55,120 bases of DNA, from NCBI RefSeq assembly GCF_003144395.1, contig NZ_PENZ01000035.1, positions 1-55,120 of the forward strand, in the 5' to 3' direction. This document shows positions 16,604 through 25,875 of this stretch, piece after piece. This DNA comes from Proteus faecis (GTDB lineage Bacteria; Pseudomonadota; Gammaproteobacteria; Enterobacterales; Enterobacteriaceae). The stretch's first letter is position 1, and every line of letters begins with the position of its first letter. Position numbers and translations under genes: made by a program. The notes under the pieces are model-generated. The model was given only the letters and a program-made list of their open reading frames with translations, was not told the DNA's origin and made no database searches.

Positions 16604-17581
16604 TTATGCTCTGTAAACGGGGAATGCAATAACATCACTAAGGCGTTCTACCCCCAGTGCCAGCATAATAAGGCGATCAACCCCTAAAGCCACACCTGAA
16701 CACTCCGGTAATCCGGCTTCAAGAGCAGCTAAAAAGCGCTCATCAATAGGTTGCTCTGGTAATCCCATTGCTACTCGCTGACGATTGTCACGTTCAAAAC
16801 GATGTCGTTGTTCCTGTGCATCCGTCAGTTCACGAAATCCGTTCGCTAATTCAACACCTTTAAAATAGACTTCAAAACGCTCTGCGACACGATGATCTTC
16901 AGAGCTAATTTCAGCTAATGAGGCTTGTGACGCAGGGAAATGATAGATAAAGGTTGGCTTTTCTAAACCGATATGAGGTTCAACACCAGAAACAAATAGC
17001 AACTGAAGTAGCGTATCTTTATCTTCTTCCGTATCTGCAATATTTGATAAATCCAGTTTTGCCGCCACTTCACGCAATTTTTCTTTATCAACAGATAAAG
17101 GGTCAATATCGAGATAACGCAAAAATGCTTGTTGATAAGAGAGTGACTCCGATGCTTCACAATCTAACACTTCTTGCAGTAAATCATCGACTTCATTCAT
17201 CAACCGGTACATATCAAAACAAGGGCGATACCACTCTAGCATCGTAAATTCCGGATTGTGATATCTACCGGCTTCCTCATTACGGAAGCAACGCCCCATT
17301 TGATAAATCGGCCCACTGTTTGCGGCTAATAAACGCTTCATATGATATTCTGGGCTTGTCATCAAATAAAGTTTTAGCCCTTGAGAAGCACCTGGCCCCA
17401 CAAATTGGGTTTCAAATGGGTAAAGATGAACATCGGTAACGGTAGCCTGACTCATCATCGGTGTTTCAACTTCTAACACGCCACGATCAGTGAAAAAACG
17501 CCTAATATTACTGATTATTTTCGCCTTTTTTAGTAAGTTGGCGATTGAGGCGCTTGGCTGCCAATCCGCGATTTCACTCAT
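16604..17581 (-). CDS. epmA: Elongation factor P--(R)-beta-lysine ligase EpmA
   Basis: EpmA (325 aa, also called PoxA, YjeA or GenX) is a truncated class II lysyl-tRNA synthetase paralogue that attaches (R)-beta-lysine to a conserved lysine of elongation factor P, aiding translation of polyproline stretches. The class II motifs are visible: motif 1 region [16 protein letters not shown], motif 2 [19 protein letters not shown], and motif 3 [12 protein letters not shown] near the C-terminus. The tRNA anticodon-binding domain of real LysRS is absent, as expected. It is divergent from frdABCD, as in E. coli. Confidence 0.95.
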   Translation of the reverse strand: MSEIADWQPSASIANLLKKAKIISNIRRFFTDRGVLEVETPMMSQATVTDVHLYPFETQFVGPGASQGLKLYLMTSPEYHMKRLLAANSGPIYQMGRCFRNEEAGRYHNPEFTMLEWYRPCFDMYRLMNEVDDLLQEVLDCEASESLSYQQAFLRYLDIDPLSVDKEKLREVAAKLDLSNIADTEEDKDTLLQLLFVSGVEPHIGLEKPTFIYHFPASQASLAEISSEDHRVAERFEVYFKGVELANGFRELTDAQEQRHRFERDNRQRVAMGLPEQPIDERFLAALEAGLPECSGVALGVDRLIMLALGVERLSDVIAFPVYRA

Positions 17582-18521
17582 AAACGAAAAACTCCAACAG
17601 AAAACAGAGCGTGCAGTTTACTCGCATCCTCTTCAACAGACAAATTTCTGCTAATAAAGAGGGTTCATTTTATATTTTTTCACCGTTCTTTTCTTTTTTA
17701 AGTAAAAACACATAAGACAAATAAATATAATTCTACAAAACATCTACTTTTGGGCACTTTTTATCGTTTAAATAAACACCAACCTAGCGTCAAAAACACC
17801 ATGATTTTTCGCTATTTTTATAATAAGAGTTAATTAGAATAATTCTTTTTCTCAATTAGAAATAACAATAAACTAACACTATTCTTATATTTAAATAGCC
17901 AAGCTCATCTAAACTTCAAAGTTAACTTTCTATTTAAATCTACGTATTTTGATTAGAATTAAAAACCTTTAGAAATATTATTAATATTTTATTAACAATT
18001 AACAAGACAAACCGATTTGTTTTAGATAAATAGTAAAAAATTTATTTTAACTTTTAGAATGGAATTTTATTTATTTAAATTAGACTTAAGAAAGATAAAA
18101 AAATTTACCTTTTAAAATCAAGATGTAACAAAAAACCATTGTCATTTTCAATTAAAGTTATCTATACTTTCAAAACAGATTATTCATTACTATTTATAAT
18201 TTCCAATTTAGAAAAATATATTCTATTTGATCTTCAAGTTTCTCTGGTGGCTTATTATCAAAACCCAGAATTCTTGGTGTGGATCACACTTTTTTTGCGA
18301 AATACGGGAAAACCATCATTCATATCAAATTTCGGTGCCCTACATTTCGTTATACTAAAATTACAGTCAATGATAATAAAGATGTTATCAAGCGCAGTCA
18401 CAAGGCAGTGAAACAATTTAGTTACGGATAGCTTAAAAAAATAGCATTACAAATTAATAATGTCAGTGAATTGAATTCTAGACAATTATTCCAATTTTCA
18501 CTTGAACAATGGAGAAGCGCA
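17582..18521. other. Long AT-rich gap between epmA and frdA
   Basis: No convincing gene was found in these 940 bases. A 90-codon frame at 18139-18411 has no ribosome site and a low-complexity hydrophobic translation, so it was not called. Palindromes near frdA are TGATAA-N8-TTATCA (18371-18390) and GTGTG-GAT-CACAC (18277-18289) followed by seven T. The frd promoter should lie here, but I could not identify a good FNR box. Confidence 0.5.
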
Positions 18522-20318
18522 GTGCAAACCTTTAATGCCGATATAGCGATAATCGGAGCCGGGGGCGCAGGCTTACGAGCAGCAATAGCTGCAGCGGAAG
18601 CGAATCCTCAACTGAAAATTGCTCTGATCTCAAAAGTTTACCCAATGCGTAGCCACACCGTGGCAGCAGAAGGCGGATCAGCAGCAGTGACTCAGGCTCA
18701 CGACTCCTATGATTTCCACTTCAATGATACCGTTTCAGGCGGTGACTGGTTGTGTGAACAGGATGTCGTAGATTACTTCGTTGAGCATTGTCCAACAGAG
18801 ATGACTCAACTAGAACTCTGGGGCTGTCCTTGGAGCCGTAAAGAAGACGGGTCAGTCAACGTCCGACGTTTTGGTGGGATGAAGATCGAACGGACCTGGT
18901 TCGCAGCCGATAAAACCGGCTTCCATATGCTACATACCCTGTTCCAAACATCCTTAAAATATCCACAAATTCAACGTTTCGACGAACACTTTGTTCTCGA
19001 TATCCTCGTTGATGAAGGTCACGCTCGTGGTCTTGTTGCTATTAATATGATGGAAGGTACGAAAGTTCAGATCCGTGCTAATGCTGTCATTATGGCAACG
19101 GGTGGTGCTGGACGTGTTTATCGTTTCAATACCAATGGCGGTATTGTTACTGGTGATGGTATGGGTATCGCTTTACGTCATGGCGTTCCACTGCGTGATA
19201 TGGAATTTGTTCAATATCACCCAACTGGACTACCTGGTTCAGGTATCCTGATGACCGAAGGTTGTCGTGGTGAAGGTGGTATTCTGGTCAATAAAGATGG
19301 CTATCGTTATCTGCAAGATTACGGTCTAGGACCAGAAACACCATTAGGTAAACCAGAAAATAAATACATGGAATTAGGTCCTCGCGATAAAGTTTCTCAA
19401 GCTTTCTGGCATGAGTGGCGTGCAGGCCGTACCATCAAAACTCACCGTGGTGATGTTGTTCATCTTGATTTACGTCATCTGGGTGCGAAAAAACTTCATG
19501 AACGTCTGCCATTTATTTGTGAACTGGCAAAAGCGTATGTGGGTGTTGACCCAGTTAATGAACCAATCCCTGTTCGTCCTACTGCTCACTACACTATGGG
19601 TGGTATCGAAACTAACCAACAAACTGAGACTCGTATTAAAGGTCTGTTTGCGGTGGGTGAATGTTCATCGGTCGGCTTACACGGTGCTAACCGTTTAGGT
19701 TCTAACTCACTGGCTGAGCTGGTTGTATTCGGTCGTCTTGCAGGTGAAGAAGCCGTTCGTTGTGCACAAGAAGCAGCACCAGCTAACGCATCAGCATTAG
19801 ATGCTCGTACTCGTGATATCGAAGATGGCCTGAAAAAGCTGATGAACCAAAAAGGTTCAGAAAGCTGGTCACAAATTCGTGATGAAATGGGTGAATCAAT
19901 GGAAGAAGGTTGCGGTATCTATCGTACACCTGAGTTAATGCAAAAAACCATTGATAAACTGGCTGAATTGAAAGAACGTTTCAAACGCGTTGAAATTAAA
20001 GACACCAGTAGCGTCTTTAATACAGATTTACTGTACAAAATCGAGCTTGGTTTTGGTTTAGATGTCGCTGAATGTATGGCTCATTCCGCAATTAATCGTA
20101 AAGAGTCTCGTGGTGCACACCAACGTCTTGACGAAGGTTGTACTGAGCGTGATGACGTGAACTTCCTGAAACATACTCTGGCGTTCTATAACCCAGAAGG
20201 TGCCCCTCGCTTAGAATATAGCGATGTGAAGATCACGAAGTCTGCTCCTGCTAAACGTGTCTATGGTGGTGAAGCGACTGCACAAGACAAGCAGAATAAG
20301 GAGAAAGCGAATGGCTGA
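18522..20318 (+). CDS. frdA: Fumarate reductase flavoprotein subunit FrdA
   Basis: FrdA (598 aa) carries the covalent FAD and reduces fumarate to succinate as terminal acceptor in anaerobic respiration. The FAD fold [19 protein letters not shown] is followed by [10 protein letters not shown], whose His45 is the FAD attachment residue. Further on are [20 protein letters not shown] and [12 protein letters not shown] with catalytic residues. The start is a GTG eight bases after GGAG (18511-18514), giving [10 protein letters not shown] and the same start codon as E. coli frdA. The frame extends 17 codons upstream but without family similarity. It overlaps frdB. Confidence 0.97.
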   Translation: MQTFNADIAIIGAGGAGLRAAIAAAEANPQLKIALISKVYPMRSHTVAAEGGSAAVTQAHDSYDFHFNDTVSGGDWLCEQDVVDYFVEHCPTEMTQLELWGCPWSRKEDGSVNVRRFGGMKIERTWFAADKTGFHMLHTLFQTSLKYPQIQRFDEHFVLDILVDEGHARGLVAINMMEGTKVQIRANAVIMATGGAGRVYRFNTNGGIVTGDGMGIALRHGVPLRDMEFVQYHPTGLPGSGILMTEGCRGEGGILVNKDGYRYLQDYGLGPETPLGKPENKYMELGPRDKVSQAFWHEWRAGRTIKTHRGDVVHLDLRHLGAKKLHERLPFICELAKAYVGVDPVNEPIPVRPTAHYTMGGIETNQQTETRIKGLFAVGECSSVGLHGANRLGSNSLAELVVFGRLAGEEAVRCAQEAAPANASALDARTRDIEDGLKKLMNQKGSESWSQIRDEMGESMEEGCGIYRTPELMQKTIDKLAELKERFKRVEIKDTSSVFNTDLLYKIELGFGLDVAECMAHSAINRKESRGAHQRLDEGCTERDDVNFLKHTLAFYNPEGAPRLEYSDVKITKSAPAKRVYGGEATAQDKQNKEKANG

Positions 20319-21048
20319 TGACATGAAGCACATTAAAATGGAAGTCATGCGCTATAACCCAGAAACGGACAAAGCGCCTCATTTCGTCACTTATGATGTT
20401 CCTTATGATGAGCAAACGTCATTATTGGACGCATTGGGTTATATTAAAGACAATTTAGCGCCTGATCTCTCTTACCGTTGGTCTTGTCGTATGGCGATTT
20501 GTGGCTCTTGCGGCATGATGGTCAACAAAGTGCCTAAATTGGCCTGTAAAACGTTTATACGTGAATATCCAGACGGTTTAAGAGTTGAAGCGTTGGGTAA
20601 CTTCCCTGTTGAGCGTGACCTTGTTGTCGATATGACTCACTTTATCGAAAGCTTAGAAGCGATTAAACCTTATATCATCGGTAATGATCGTAAGCCTTCA
20701 GAAGGGACGAATAAACAGACTCCTGCTCAAATGGCGAAATACCATCAATTCTCTGGTTGTATCAACTGTGGTCTTTGCTATGCAGCATGTCCTCAGTTTG
20801 GTCTAAACCCAGAATTTATTGGCCCAGCAGCAATTACATTAGCTCAACGTTACAACACAGATAGTCGTGACCATGGGGCAAAAGAGCGTATGCCTCAGTT
20901 AAATGGTGAGAACGGTGTCTGGTCTTGTACCTTTGTTGGCTACTGCTCTGAAGTCTGTCCAAAACATGTGGATCCTGCTGCCGCTATTCAGCAAGGTAAA
21001 GCAGCCAGTGCGCAAGACTTTGTCATTGCGATGCTGAAACCACGTTAA
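20311..21048 (+). CDS. frdB: Fumarate reductase iron-sulfur subunit FrdB
   Basis: FrdB (245 aa) passes electrons from menaquinol to FrdA through [2Fe-2S], [4Fe-4S] and [3Fe-4S] clusters. The plant-ferredoxin motif is [15 protein letters not shown] with a later Cys in PKLACKTF. The bacterial ferredoxin motifs are [12 protein letters not shown] and [14 protein letters not shown]. The ATG overlaps the end of frdA by eight bases and is preceded by AAGGAG, so the downstream start was chosen over the longer frame. Confidence 0.97.
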   Translation: MADDMKHIKMEVMRYNPETDKAPHFVTYDVPYDEQTSLLDALGYIKDNLAPDLSYRWSCRMAICGSCGMMVNKVPKLACKTFIREYPDGLRVEALGNFPVERDLVVDMTHFIESLEAIKPYIIGNDRKPSEGTNKQTPAQMAKYHQFSGCINCGLCYAACPQFGLNPEFIGPAAITLAQRYNTDSRDHGAKERMPQLNGENGVWSCTFVGYCSEVCPKHVDPAAAIQQGKAASAQDFVIAMLKPR

Positions 21049-21062
21049 GGAGGAAACAAGAC

Positions 21063-21455
21063 ATGACAACAAAACGTAAGCCTTATGTTCGTGGCATGCA
21101 ACCAAACTGGTGGACGAAACTTGGATTCTATCGTTTCTATATCACCCGTGAAGGGACTTGTCTTCCACAACTTTGGTTCAGTCTGGTTGTACTGTTTGGT
21201 GTATTCGCACTGAAAAATGGACCCGAAAGTTGGGCAGGTTTCGTTGGATTCCTAAGTAACCCAATTGTAATGCTGATTAACATTGTGACTCTTATTGCAA
21301 CGTTATTTCACACCGCGACTTGGTTTAAACTTGCACCAAAAGCAGTGGTTATTGTTGTAAAAGATGAAAAAATGCCTCAAGAACCTATCGTACGTGGTTT
21401 TTGGGCTGTCACTATCGTTGTTACTGCCGTTATTCTGGCAGTGGCGTTAATTTAA
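21063..21455 (+). CDS. frdC: Fumarate reductase membrane anchor FrdC
   Basis: FrdC (130 aa) is one of two membrane anchors binding menaquinone. It has three hydrophobic helices and the family N-terminus [20 protein letters not shown], then [12 protein letters not shown], which includes a conserved Glu near the quinone site. It follows frdB by 14 bp behind an AAGGAGG site. Confidence 0.95.
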   Translation: MTTKRKPYVRGMQPNWWTKLGFYRFYITREGTCLPQLWFSLVVLFGVFALKNGPESWAGFVGFLSNPIVMLINIVTLIATLFHTATWFKLAPKAVVIVVKDEKMPQEPIVRGFWAVTIVVTAVILAVALI

Positions 21456-21469
21456 CCCAGGAGGAAATA

Positions 21470-21829
21470 ATGAATCAGAATCAACTTCCTAAGCGCTCTG
21501 ATGAACCTATTTTCTGGGGATTATTTGGTGCAGGTGGTATGTGGAGTGCGATTGTTTCTCCAGCAATCATCATCCTGCTCGGTATCCTAATCCCAATGGG
21601 TGTTGCGCCAGAAGCATTTACTTATGAACGTATTATGGCATTTAGCCAAAGCATCATTGGTCGTCTGTTCTTACTGCTAATGATCATTCTGCCAGTATGG
21701 TGTGCATTACACCGTATTCACCATACTCTGCACGATTTTAAAGTGCATGTACCTGCAAGCAAATGGGTATTCTATGGTGGTGCAGCAATTATCAGCGTTA
21801 TCGCTATCATTGGTGTATTTACACTATAA
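21470..21829 (+). CDS. frdD: Fumarate reductase membrane anchor FrdD
   Basis: FrdD (119 aa, the usual length) is the second membrane anchor. It has three helices and family motifs [17 protein letters not shown] and [16 protein letters not shown]. An AGGAGG ribosome site precedes the ATG at 21470. It is the last gene of frdABCD, followed by a strong terminator. Confidence 0.95.
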   Translation: MNQNQLPKRSDEPIFWGLFGAGGMWSAIVSPAIIILLGILIPMGVAPEAFTYERIMAFSQSIIGRLFLLLMIILPVWCALHRIHHTLHDFKVHVPASKWVFYGGAAIISVIAIIGVFTL

Positions 21830-21850
21830 TTGATTAATACGTAACGATTA

Positions 21851-21878
21851 AAAGCCACTCTATGAGTGGCTTTTTTTA
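21851..21878 (+). terminator. Terminator of frdABCD
   Basis: AAAGCCACTC (21851-21860) pairs with GAGTGGCTTT around a three-base loop, with seven T following. Confidence 0.9.
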
Positions 21879-21963
21879 TTAAAATTTTTTAATTACATTT
21901 AGCTGATTAAAATACGCTTTAATAAAACAGAATTCGGAATCACTTATCCCAAATATTCGGGTT

Positions 21964-22278
21964 TTAACTCGCTAATTTCAGCCCAATAATACCAAAAATA
22001 ATCATTGCTAAACTCAGTAAGCGATAGATATTCGCGGACTCACCAAAAACCAAAATACCGAAGATTGCGGTACCCACTGCGCCAATACCCGTCCAAATTG
22101 CATAAGCCGTACCCGCAGGCAAACCTTTCATAGCATAAGACAACATTCCCATGCTCACAACCATGGCGCTAATGGTAATAATACTTGGTGTTAAACGCGT
22201 AAAACCGTGTGTGTATTTAAGGCCGACGGCCCAAACGATTTCTAATAAACCCGCGATAAGAAGAATAATCCAAGACAT
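21964..22278 (-). CDS. gdx: Guanidinium exporter Gdx (SugE)
   Basis: This 104-aa small multidrug resistance protein has four membrane helices and belongs to the Gdx subtype, a proton-coupled exporter of guanidinium. Subtype features are the Glu in [20 protein letters not shown] (Glu13), [14 protein letters not shown], and [20 protein letters not shown] guanidine-II riboswitch in the leader and a private promoter support guanidinium as the substrate. A short AGGGG ribosome site lies before the ATG. Confidence 0.95.
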   Translation of the reverse strand: MSWIILLIAGLLEIVWAVGLKYTHGFTRLTPSIITISAMVVSMGMLSYAMKGLPAGTAYAIWTGIGAVGTAIFGILVFGESANIYRLLSLAMIIFGIIGLKLAS

Positions 22279-22283
22279 AACGT

Positions 22284-22288
22284 CCCCT
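22284..22288 (-). promoter_or_regulatory. gdx ribosome binding site inside a riboswitch-controlled sequence
   Basis: The Shine-Dalgarno TAGGGGACG repeats the GGGGACG of the second riboswitch hairpin. The CCCC arm of that hairpin can therefore pair with either copy, a plausible on/off switch for translation. Confidence 0.6.
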
Positions 22289-22300
22289 ACTCAATAAGTT

Positions 22301-22349
22301 GGGGTCGTCCCCTGAATACAAAGATAAAAAGCTGGGTCGTCCCAGCTTT
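22301..22349 (-). ncRNA. Guanidine-II (mini-ykkC) riboswitch of gdx
   Basis: Two hairpins with ACGA loops are visible on the minus strand: AAAGCTGGG-ACGA-CCCAGCTTT (22328-22349) and GGGG-ACGA-CCCC (22301-22312), 15 bases apart. Paired ACGR-loop hairpins are the defining feature of guanidine-II riboswitches. Location directly before gdx fits the known gene class. Confidence 0.95.
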
Positions 22350-22365
22350 AGAAAGATGAAGTCCA

Positions 22366-22394
22366 AGTATAAGAAAAAGAAATTAATCATGCAA
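22366..22394 (-). promoter_or_regulatory. Sigma70 promoter of gdx
   Basis: TTGCAT (minus strand, 22394-22389), a 17-base spacer and TATACT (22371-22366) form a near-consensus promoter. Transcription would begin about 10 bases before the first riboswitch hairpin, so gdx has its own transcript separate from hypC. Confidence 0.75.
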
Positions 22395-22409
22395 TAGTAC
22401 AAAACTAAC

Positions 22410-22700
22410 TCAGTTTTTCTTAGGTGCGCCTTCCTCACCATAAAGAAAAGCAGAAACATCATCTTCCACTTCTCCCATTGCCATTAAAGCATCCAGCGTC
22501 TCTTTTGCTTCTTCTTCATTGACGATACTCATAGCAAAACCAACATGCACTAACACCCATTTACCAATCATCGTATGAGGCTCACCTTCACAGACTAGCG
22601 CAATATTAACTTCTCGTTTAACGCCACAAACATCGACCATTGCATTTTCAGTGATTGTTTTTCCAACTTCAACAACCTGACCTGGAATACCAAGACACAT
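22410..22700 (-). CDS. hypC: Hydrogenase maturation chaperone HypC/HybG
   Basis: This 96-aa protein carries the HypC-family N-terminus MCLGIPGQV with the essential Cys2, then [11 protein letters not shown] and [18 protein letters not shown]. The family shuttles the Fe(CN)2CO group with HypD and docks on hydrogenase large-subunit precursors. The first half is more HybG-like ([10 protein letters not shown]) while the end (FLYGEEG) is HypC-like, so a strict HypC or HybG name is not certain. It lies eight bases after hypA. Confidence 0.9.
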   Translation of the reverse strand: MCLGIPGQVVEVGKTITENAMVDVCGVKREVNIALVCEGEPHTMIGKWVLVHVGFAMSIVNEEEAKETLDALMAMGEVEDDVSAFLYGEEGAPKKN

Positions 22701-22708
22701 AACAACCC

Positions 22709-23050
22709 CTATTCGATCTCTATTTGCTTTATTCGCATTGCATCGTCATTTTCAACGCGCAGATTCTGGCTACCACAAGATGGGCAACCTGCATTAAATG
22801 TTGAAACAGTAACAACTTGGTGACAATCCCAACACCATGCTTTCGCGGGGATAACCTCAATATGTAATTCACAGCCTTGAGCAAGGGTGTCTCTGCAAAC
22901 AATATCAAAGCAAAATTCAAGTGCACTAACTTCAACACAAGATAATGCGCCAATTTCCATCCATACGCTTTTTACTTTTTTGGCATTATTTAATTTAGCT
23001 TGAGAATCTATTATCTCAAATGCGCTCTGGCAAAGCGTGATTTCATGCAT
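22709..23050 (-). CDS. hypA: Hydrogenase nickel incorporation protein HypA
   Basis: HypA (113 aa) delivers Ni2+ with HypB to hydrogenase precursors. The nickel-binding N-terminus MHE is intact, and the zinc domain has two CxxC pairs, CWDC and CPSC. In a urease-positive genus, HypA can also touch nickel supply to urease, but that is not visible here. It sits between hydN and hypC; hypB, hypD, hypE and hypF are not in the window. Confidence 0.93.
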   Translation of the reverse strand: MHEITLCQSAFEIIDSQAKLNNAKKVKSVWMEIGALSCVEVSALEFCFDIVCRDTLAQGCELHIEVIPAKAWCWDCHQVVTVSTFNAGCPSCGSQNLRVENDDAMRIKQIEIE

Positions 23051-23081
23051 GTCGATACCTTATTGAAGCAGGATAAATAAT

Positions 23082-23110
23082 AGCAACTATAGTATCAGCA
23101 CATAGTTGCT
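23082..23110 (-). other. Hairpin in the hydN-hypA gap
   Basis: AGCAACTA and TAGTTGCT form a perfect eight-base stem with a 13-base loop. The minus-strand tail is ATTATTTAT, so termination would be inefficient. It could attenuate read-through from hydN into hypA. Confidence 0.4.
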
Positions 23111-23122
23111 TTATTATTGATC

Positions 23123-23680
23123 TTAGAACAACAATTCAGCACCGGTCTCAAAAGCAGCTTTACGACGACGCTCTTTGACCATTTCTTCAAGCGCATCTCT
23201 ATCAATACACACTAAAGCATGTGTTGGACAGACTTCAATACATGCAGGACCCGCTTCACGGTGGTGACATAAATCGCATTTGTTTGCTTCCGCTTTAAAT
23301 GCCTCAATCGCATTAAGCGCAGTTGATTTGCGCATAATTGGACGAGAAACCACTTCCATCGTGCCATAAGGACAAGCCAATACACAGGTTTTACAGCCGA
23401 TACATTTTTCCTGATCGACATAGTAATAATCTTTGTTATGAATGATAGCGCCATTCGGACACACATTGGCACAAGGGGCATCTTCACATTGATGACAAAC
23501 AACTGCTGTACTGATTGAAAACCCCTTGATCACATGAATACGCGGTTGGAAATTCTGCTCACTAATTTGGTCAATGGCTAAATTATCTTGGTCTGCTTGC
23601 TGATGTGACACAACACAAGCCACTTCACAAGTATGGCAACCAATACATTTTTTAGGGTCTGCAATGATGAAACGGTTCAT
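23123..23680 (-). CDS. hydN: Four-cluster ferredoxin-like protein HydN
   Basis: HydN (185 aa) is an electron-transfer protein associated with formate dehydrogenase H activity. Cys motifs for four [4Fe-4S] clusters are visible: CIGCHTCEVAC, CHQCEDAPCANVCP, CIGCKTCVLACP, and CDLCHHREAGPACIEVCP. The frame starts with two adjacent ATG codons; the second (23680) has better spacing from GGAG and gives the family start MNRFIIADP. A -24/-12 promoter lies 114 bp upstream, and the gene leads a hydN-hypA-hypC unit. Confidence 0.94.
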   Translation of the reverse strand: MNRFIIADPKKCIGCHTCEVACVVSHQQADQDNLAIDQISEQNFQPRIHVIKGFSISTAVVCHQCEDAPCANVCPNGAIIHNKDYYYVDQEKCIGCKTCVLACPYGTMEVVSRPIMRKSTALNAIEAFKAEANKCDLCHHREAGPACIEVCPTHALVCIDRDALEEMVKERRRKAAFETGAELLF

Positions 23681-23793
23681 CATATTCTCCTGATCTTTGT
23701 TATCTTTGTTATATATAGCCGTTATATATGGCGATAAATGCAACGAGCTATTCTAATTAAGAGTAATAATTAGAGTATCAATAGAATGAATCT

Positions 23794-23809
23794 AGCACGG
23801 TTCATGCCA
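23794..23809 (-). promoter_or_regulatory. Sigma54 promoter of hydN
   Basis: TGGCATGAACCGTGCT on the minus strand keeps the GG and GC dinucleotides at -24 and -12 with correct spacing. Confidence 0.8.
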
Positions 23810-23904
23810 ATATATTTTTGGTATAACTATTCCTTATTTTTCAATTAAATAATTTTCAAATAAAAATGATTATTGATTAATAAATAAGTCACTTCGTCAA
23901 ATTA

Positions 23905-23921
23905 TTCGACATTTTTGACGA
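23905..23921. promoter_or_regulatory. Candidate activator site upstream of hydN
   Basis: TTCGACA-N4-TGACGA lies about 100 bp upstream of the sigma54 promoter. The same motif is found upstream of fdhF. A TCGTCAA copy at 23894-23900 makes a larger dyad with the TTGACGA end. It is probably a binding site for the HyfR/FhlA-type activator encoded next door. Confidence 0.65.
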
Positions 23922-24092
23922 TAAAATAAAACGCTACATATTTTATTATATAATGATTTAATGCATTTATATTTTCAGTTTCATTACATATACAAAAATA
24001 GCGGGTTGGATCAAAAATGATTCAGTCATTGATATAAATTTATTATAAACCTACTACAATATAGCTAATTTTTTAGGGCAATCGGTGGTGTC

Positions 24093-25706
24093 ATGAAATT
24101 AAGCAGTAACAATGCTGAAACTATGGAGAGCCTTCGTAATGAGCGCAACCAATATCGCATTTTGGTTGATATCACAAATTCTGTATTAGCTCATCTAGAC
24201 ATGGATGGTCTTATTTCTGAAGTCTCTAAAGAAATACATCGTTTTTTTGGACTGAACCATATTAGTCTTATGTTATGCCGTACCTCATCACAAAATAGTG
24301 GTGAAGGTATTCTTTATTCTAGTCGTTATCAGACTGGGAAATCTGTCATTCGCCAACAACGTAAATTTAGTAGCGCGAATAACAAAGCCGAAGAAATTAT
24401 TAATCAGAATAAACCTGTCTTAATTGATATTAATAAAGAAGATCAGGAAGATGTTTTGATTAAGCGTCTAGTTAAGCAAAATATGCAGACGGCTTTGTTA
24501 TTGCCACTGGCTTTTAATCACAAACCTCTTGGCTTATTAATTTTAGCGCATGAAATAGGAAGCGTTTTTACTAACGATACTTGCCAATTGCTTCAACAAA
24601 TTGCGGCTCGTATTGGTATTGCCATTGAAAATGCAGCCGCTTATGAAGAGATAACGCATTTAAAAGATAGTTTAAAGAATGAGAATATTTGGCTTAATGA
24701 ACAGATAGATAATAGTGCAGGTTTTAGTGAGATTATTTATCAAAGCGATGCTATGCATAATGTGCTCGAACAGATTGAATTAGTGGCACAAAGTGATAGT
24801 ACCGTTCTTATATTAGGTGAAACAGGAACTGGTAAAGAATTAATTGCACGCGCTATCCATCGTCTTAGTCAACGAAAAAGTAAGACGATGATAAAGATGA
24901 ACTGCGCAGCCGTACCTTCTGGCCTTTTAGAAAGCGATCTCTTTGGTCACGATAAAGGTGCATTCACCGGTGCAACAAATACACATATTGGCCGATTTGA
25001 AATGGCGGATAAAAGTACCCTATTTCTAGATGAAATTGGTGATATGCCTATTGAATTACAACCTAAACTGCTACGTGTTCTCCAAGAACGAGAAATAGAA
25101 AGATTAGGTGGTAATAAAGTGATCCCTGTGGATGTCAGACTGATTGCGGCAACGAATAAAGATCTTCATGATTTAACGGATGAAGGTGAGTTTAGAGAAG
25201 ATCTTTATTATCGGCTTAATGTTTTTCCTATTATTATTCCGCCATTAAGAGAGCGACCTGAAGATATTCCGCTTTTAGCAAAACATTTTACGCAAAAAAT
25301 TGCGCGAAGAATGGATAGAAAAATAGATTGTATTCCAGCTAACGCATTGGAACAATTAACACATTACCCATGGCCGGGTAATGTTCGTGAACTTGAAAAT
25401 ATTATTGAGCGCGCGGTTATTTTAACGCGTGGTTCAACATTAAACCTTCAATTAAAAGAGTTACATATTAATAAGCCCTCTCGTTTAAAACAGGTGCTAT
25501 CTCAACCTTCATCTATTGAAAAGCGTATGCAAACTAATGCGCCAGAAAGTGATGATGAGGAGCGAGAAAGGATCATTCAAGCATTAAGAGAAACCAACGG
25601 TGTAGTTGCTGGTGCTAGAGGTGCTGCTTTAAAATTAGGATTAAAAAGAACAACGTTATTATCACGGATGCAACGTTTAGGTATTTCAATTCCAGAAATA
25701 CTTTAA
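24093..25706 (+). CDS. hyfR: HyfR/FhlA-like sigma54-dependent activator
   Basis: The protein (537 aa) has a GAF sensor domain (about 20-185), an AAA+ domain with Walker A GETGTGKE (242-249), the sigma54-contact loop GAFTGA and [15 protein letters not shown], and a C-terminal helix-turn-helix ([20 protein letters not shown]). The end resembles HyfR slightly more than FhlA. Both E. coli relatives are about 670-690 aa and carry an extra N-terminal domain; this one lacks roughly 130-150 residues there. It is divergent from hydN and near fdhF, both with sigma54 promoters, so these are likely targets. Confidence 0.85.
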   Translation: MKLSSNNAETMESLRNERNQYRILVDITNSVLAHLDMDGLISEVSKEIHRFFGLNHISLMLCRTSSQNSGEGILYSSRYQTGKSVIRQQRKFSSANNKAEEIINQNKPVLIDINKEDQEDVLIKRLVKQNMQTALLLPLAFNHKPLGLLILAHEIGSVFTNDTCQLLQQIAARIGIAIENAAAYEEITHLKDSLKNENIWLNEQIDNSAGFSEIIYQSDAMHNVLEQIELVAQSDSTVLILGETGTGKELIARAIHRLSQRKSKTMIKMNCAAVPSGLLESDLFGHDKGAFTGATNTHIGRFEMADKSTLFLDEIGDMPIELQPKLLRVLQEREIERLGGNKVIPVDVRLIAATNKDLHDLTDEGEFREDLYYRLNVFPIIIPPLRERPEDIPLLAKHFTQKIARRMDRKIDCIPANALEQLTHYPWPGNVRELENIIERAVILTRGSTLNLQLKELHINKPSRLKQVLSQPSSIEKRMQTNAPESDDEERERIIQALRETNGVVAGARGAALKLGLKRTTLLSRMQRLGISIPEIL

Positions 25707-25731
25707 TTCTGAAATAATTACTTATTTAATT

Positions 25732-25760
25732 AGAGTGTAATTAATTTATTACACTCTTTT
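25732..25760 (+). terminator. Terminator after the hyfR-like gene
   Basis: AGAGTGTAAT (25732-25741) pairs with ATTACACTCT (25748-25757), followed by TTT. Confidence 0.75.
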
Positions 25761-25875
25761 ATTTCATTTATTTGAAACTTATTAATCTCTATCTATAATT
25801 TAATTGATCGCATTTCATTAGATAATCCTCTAATTAATTATTAATAATATAAACCATCAATGGAGCATATTATAT

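Noticed and set aside
18277-18296. GTGTGGATCACAC as a CRP site
   Set aside because: The spacer between TGTG and CACA is too short for CRP, which needs six bases between TGTGA and TCACA. The stem is also too short for a good terminator.
18371-18395. TGATAA-N8-TTATCA and following ATCAA as an FNR box for frdA
   Set aside because: The half-site spacing does not fit TTGAT-N4-ATCAA, and the distance to the frdA start is uncertain.
18139-18411. 90-codon open frame upstream of frdA
   Set aside because: No ribosome site, AT-driven hydrophobic composition and no recognisable family; expected by chance in this AT-rich gap.
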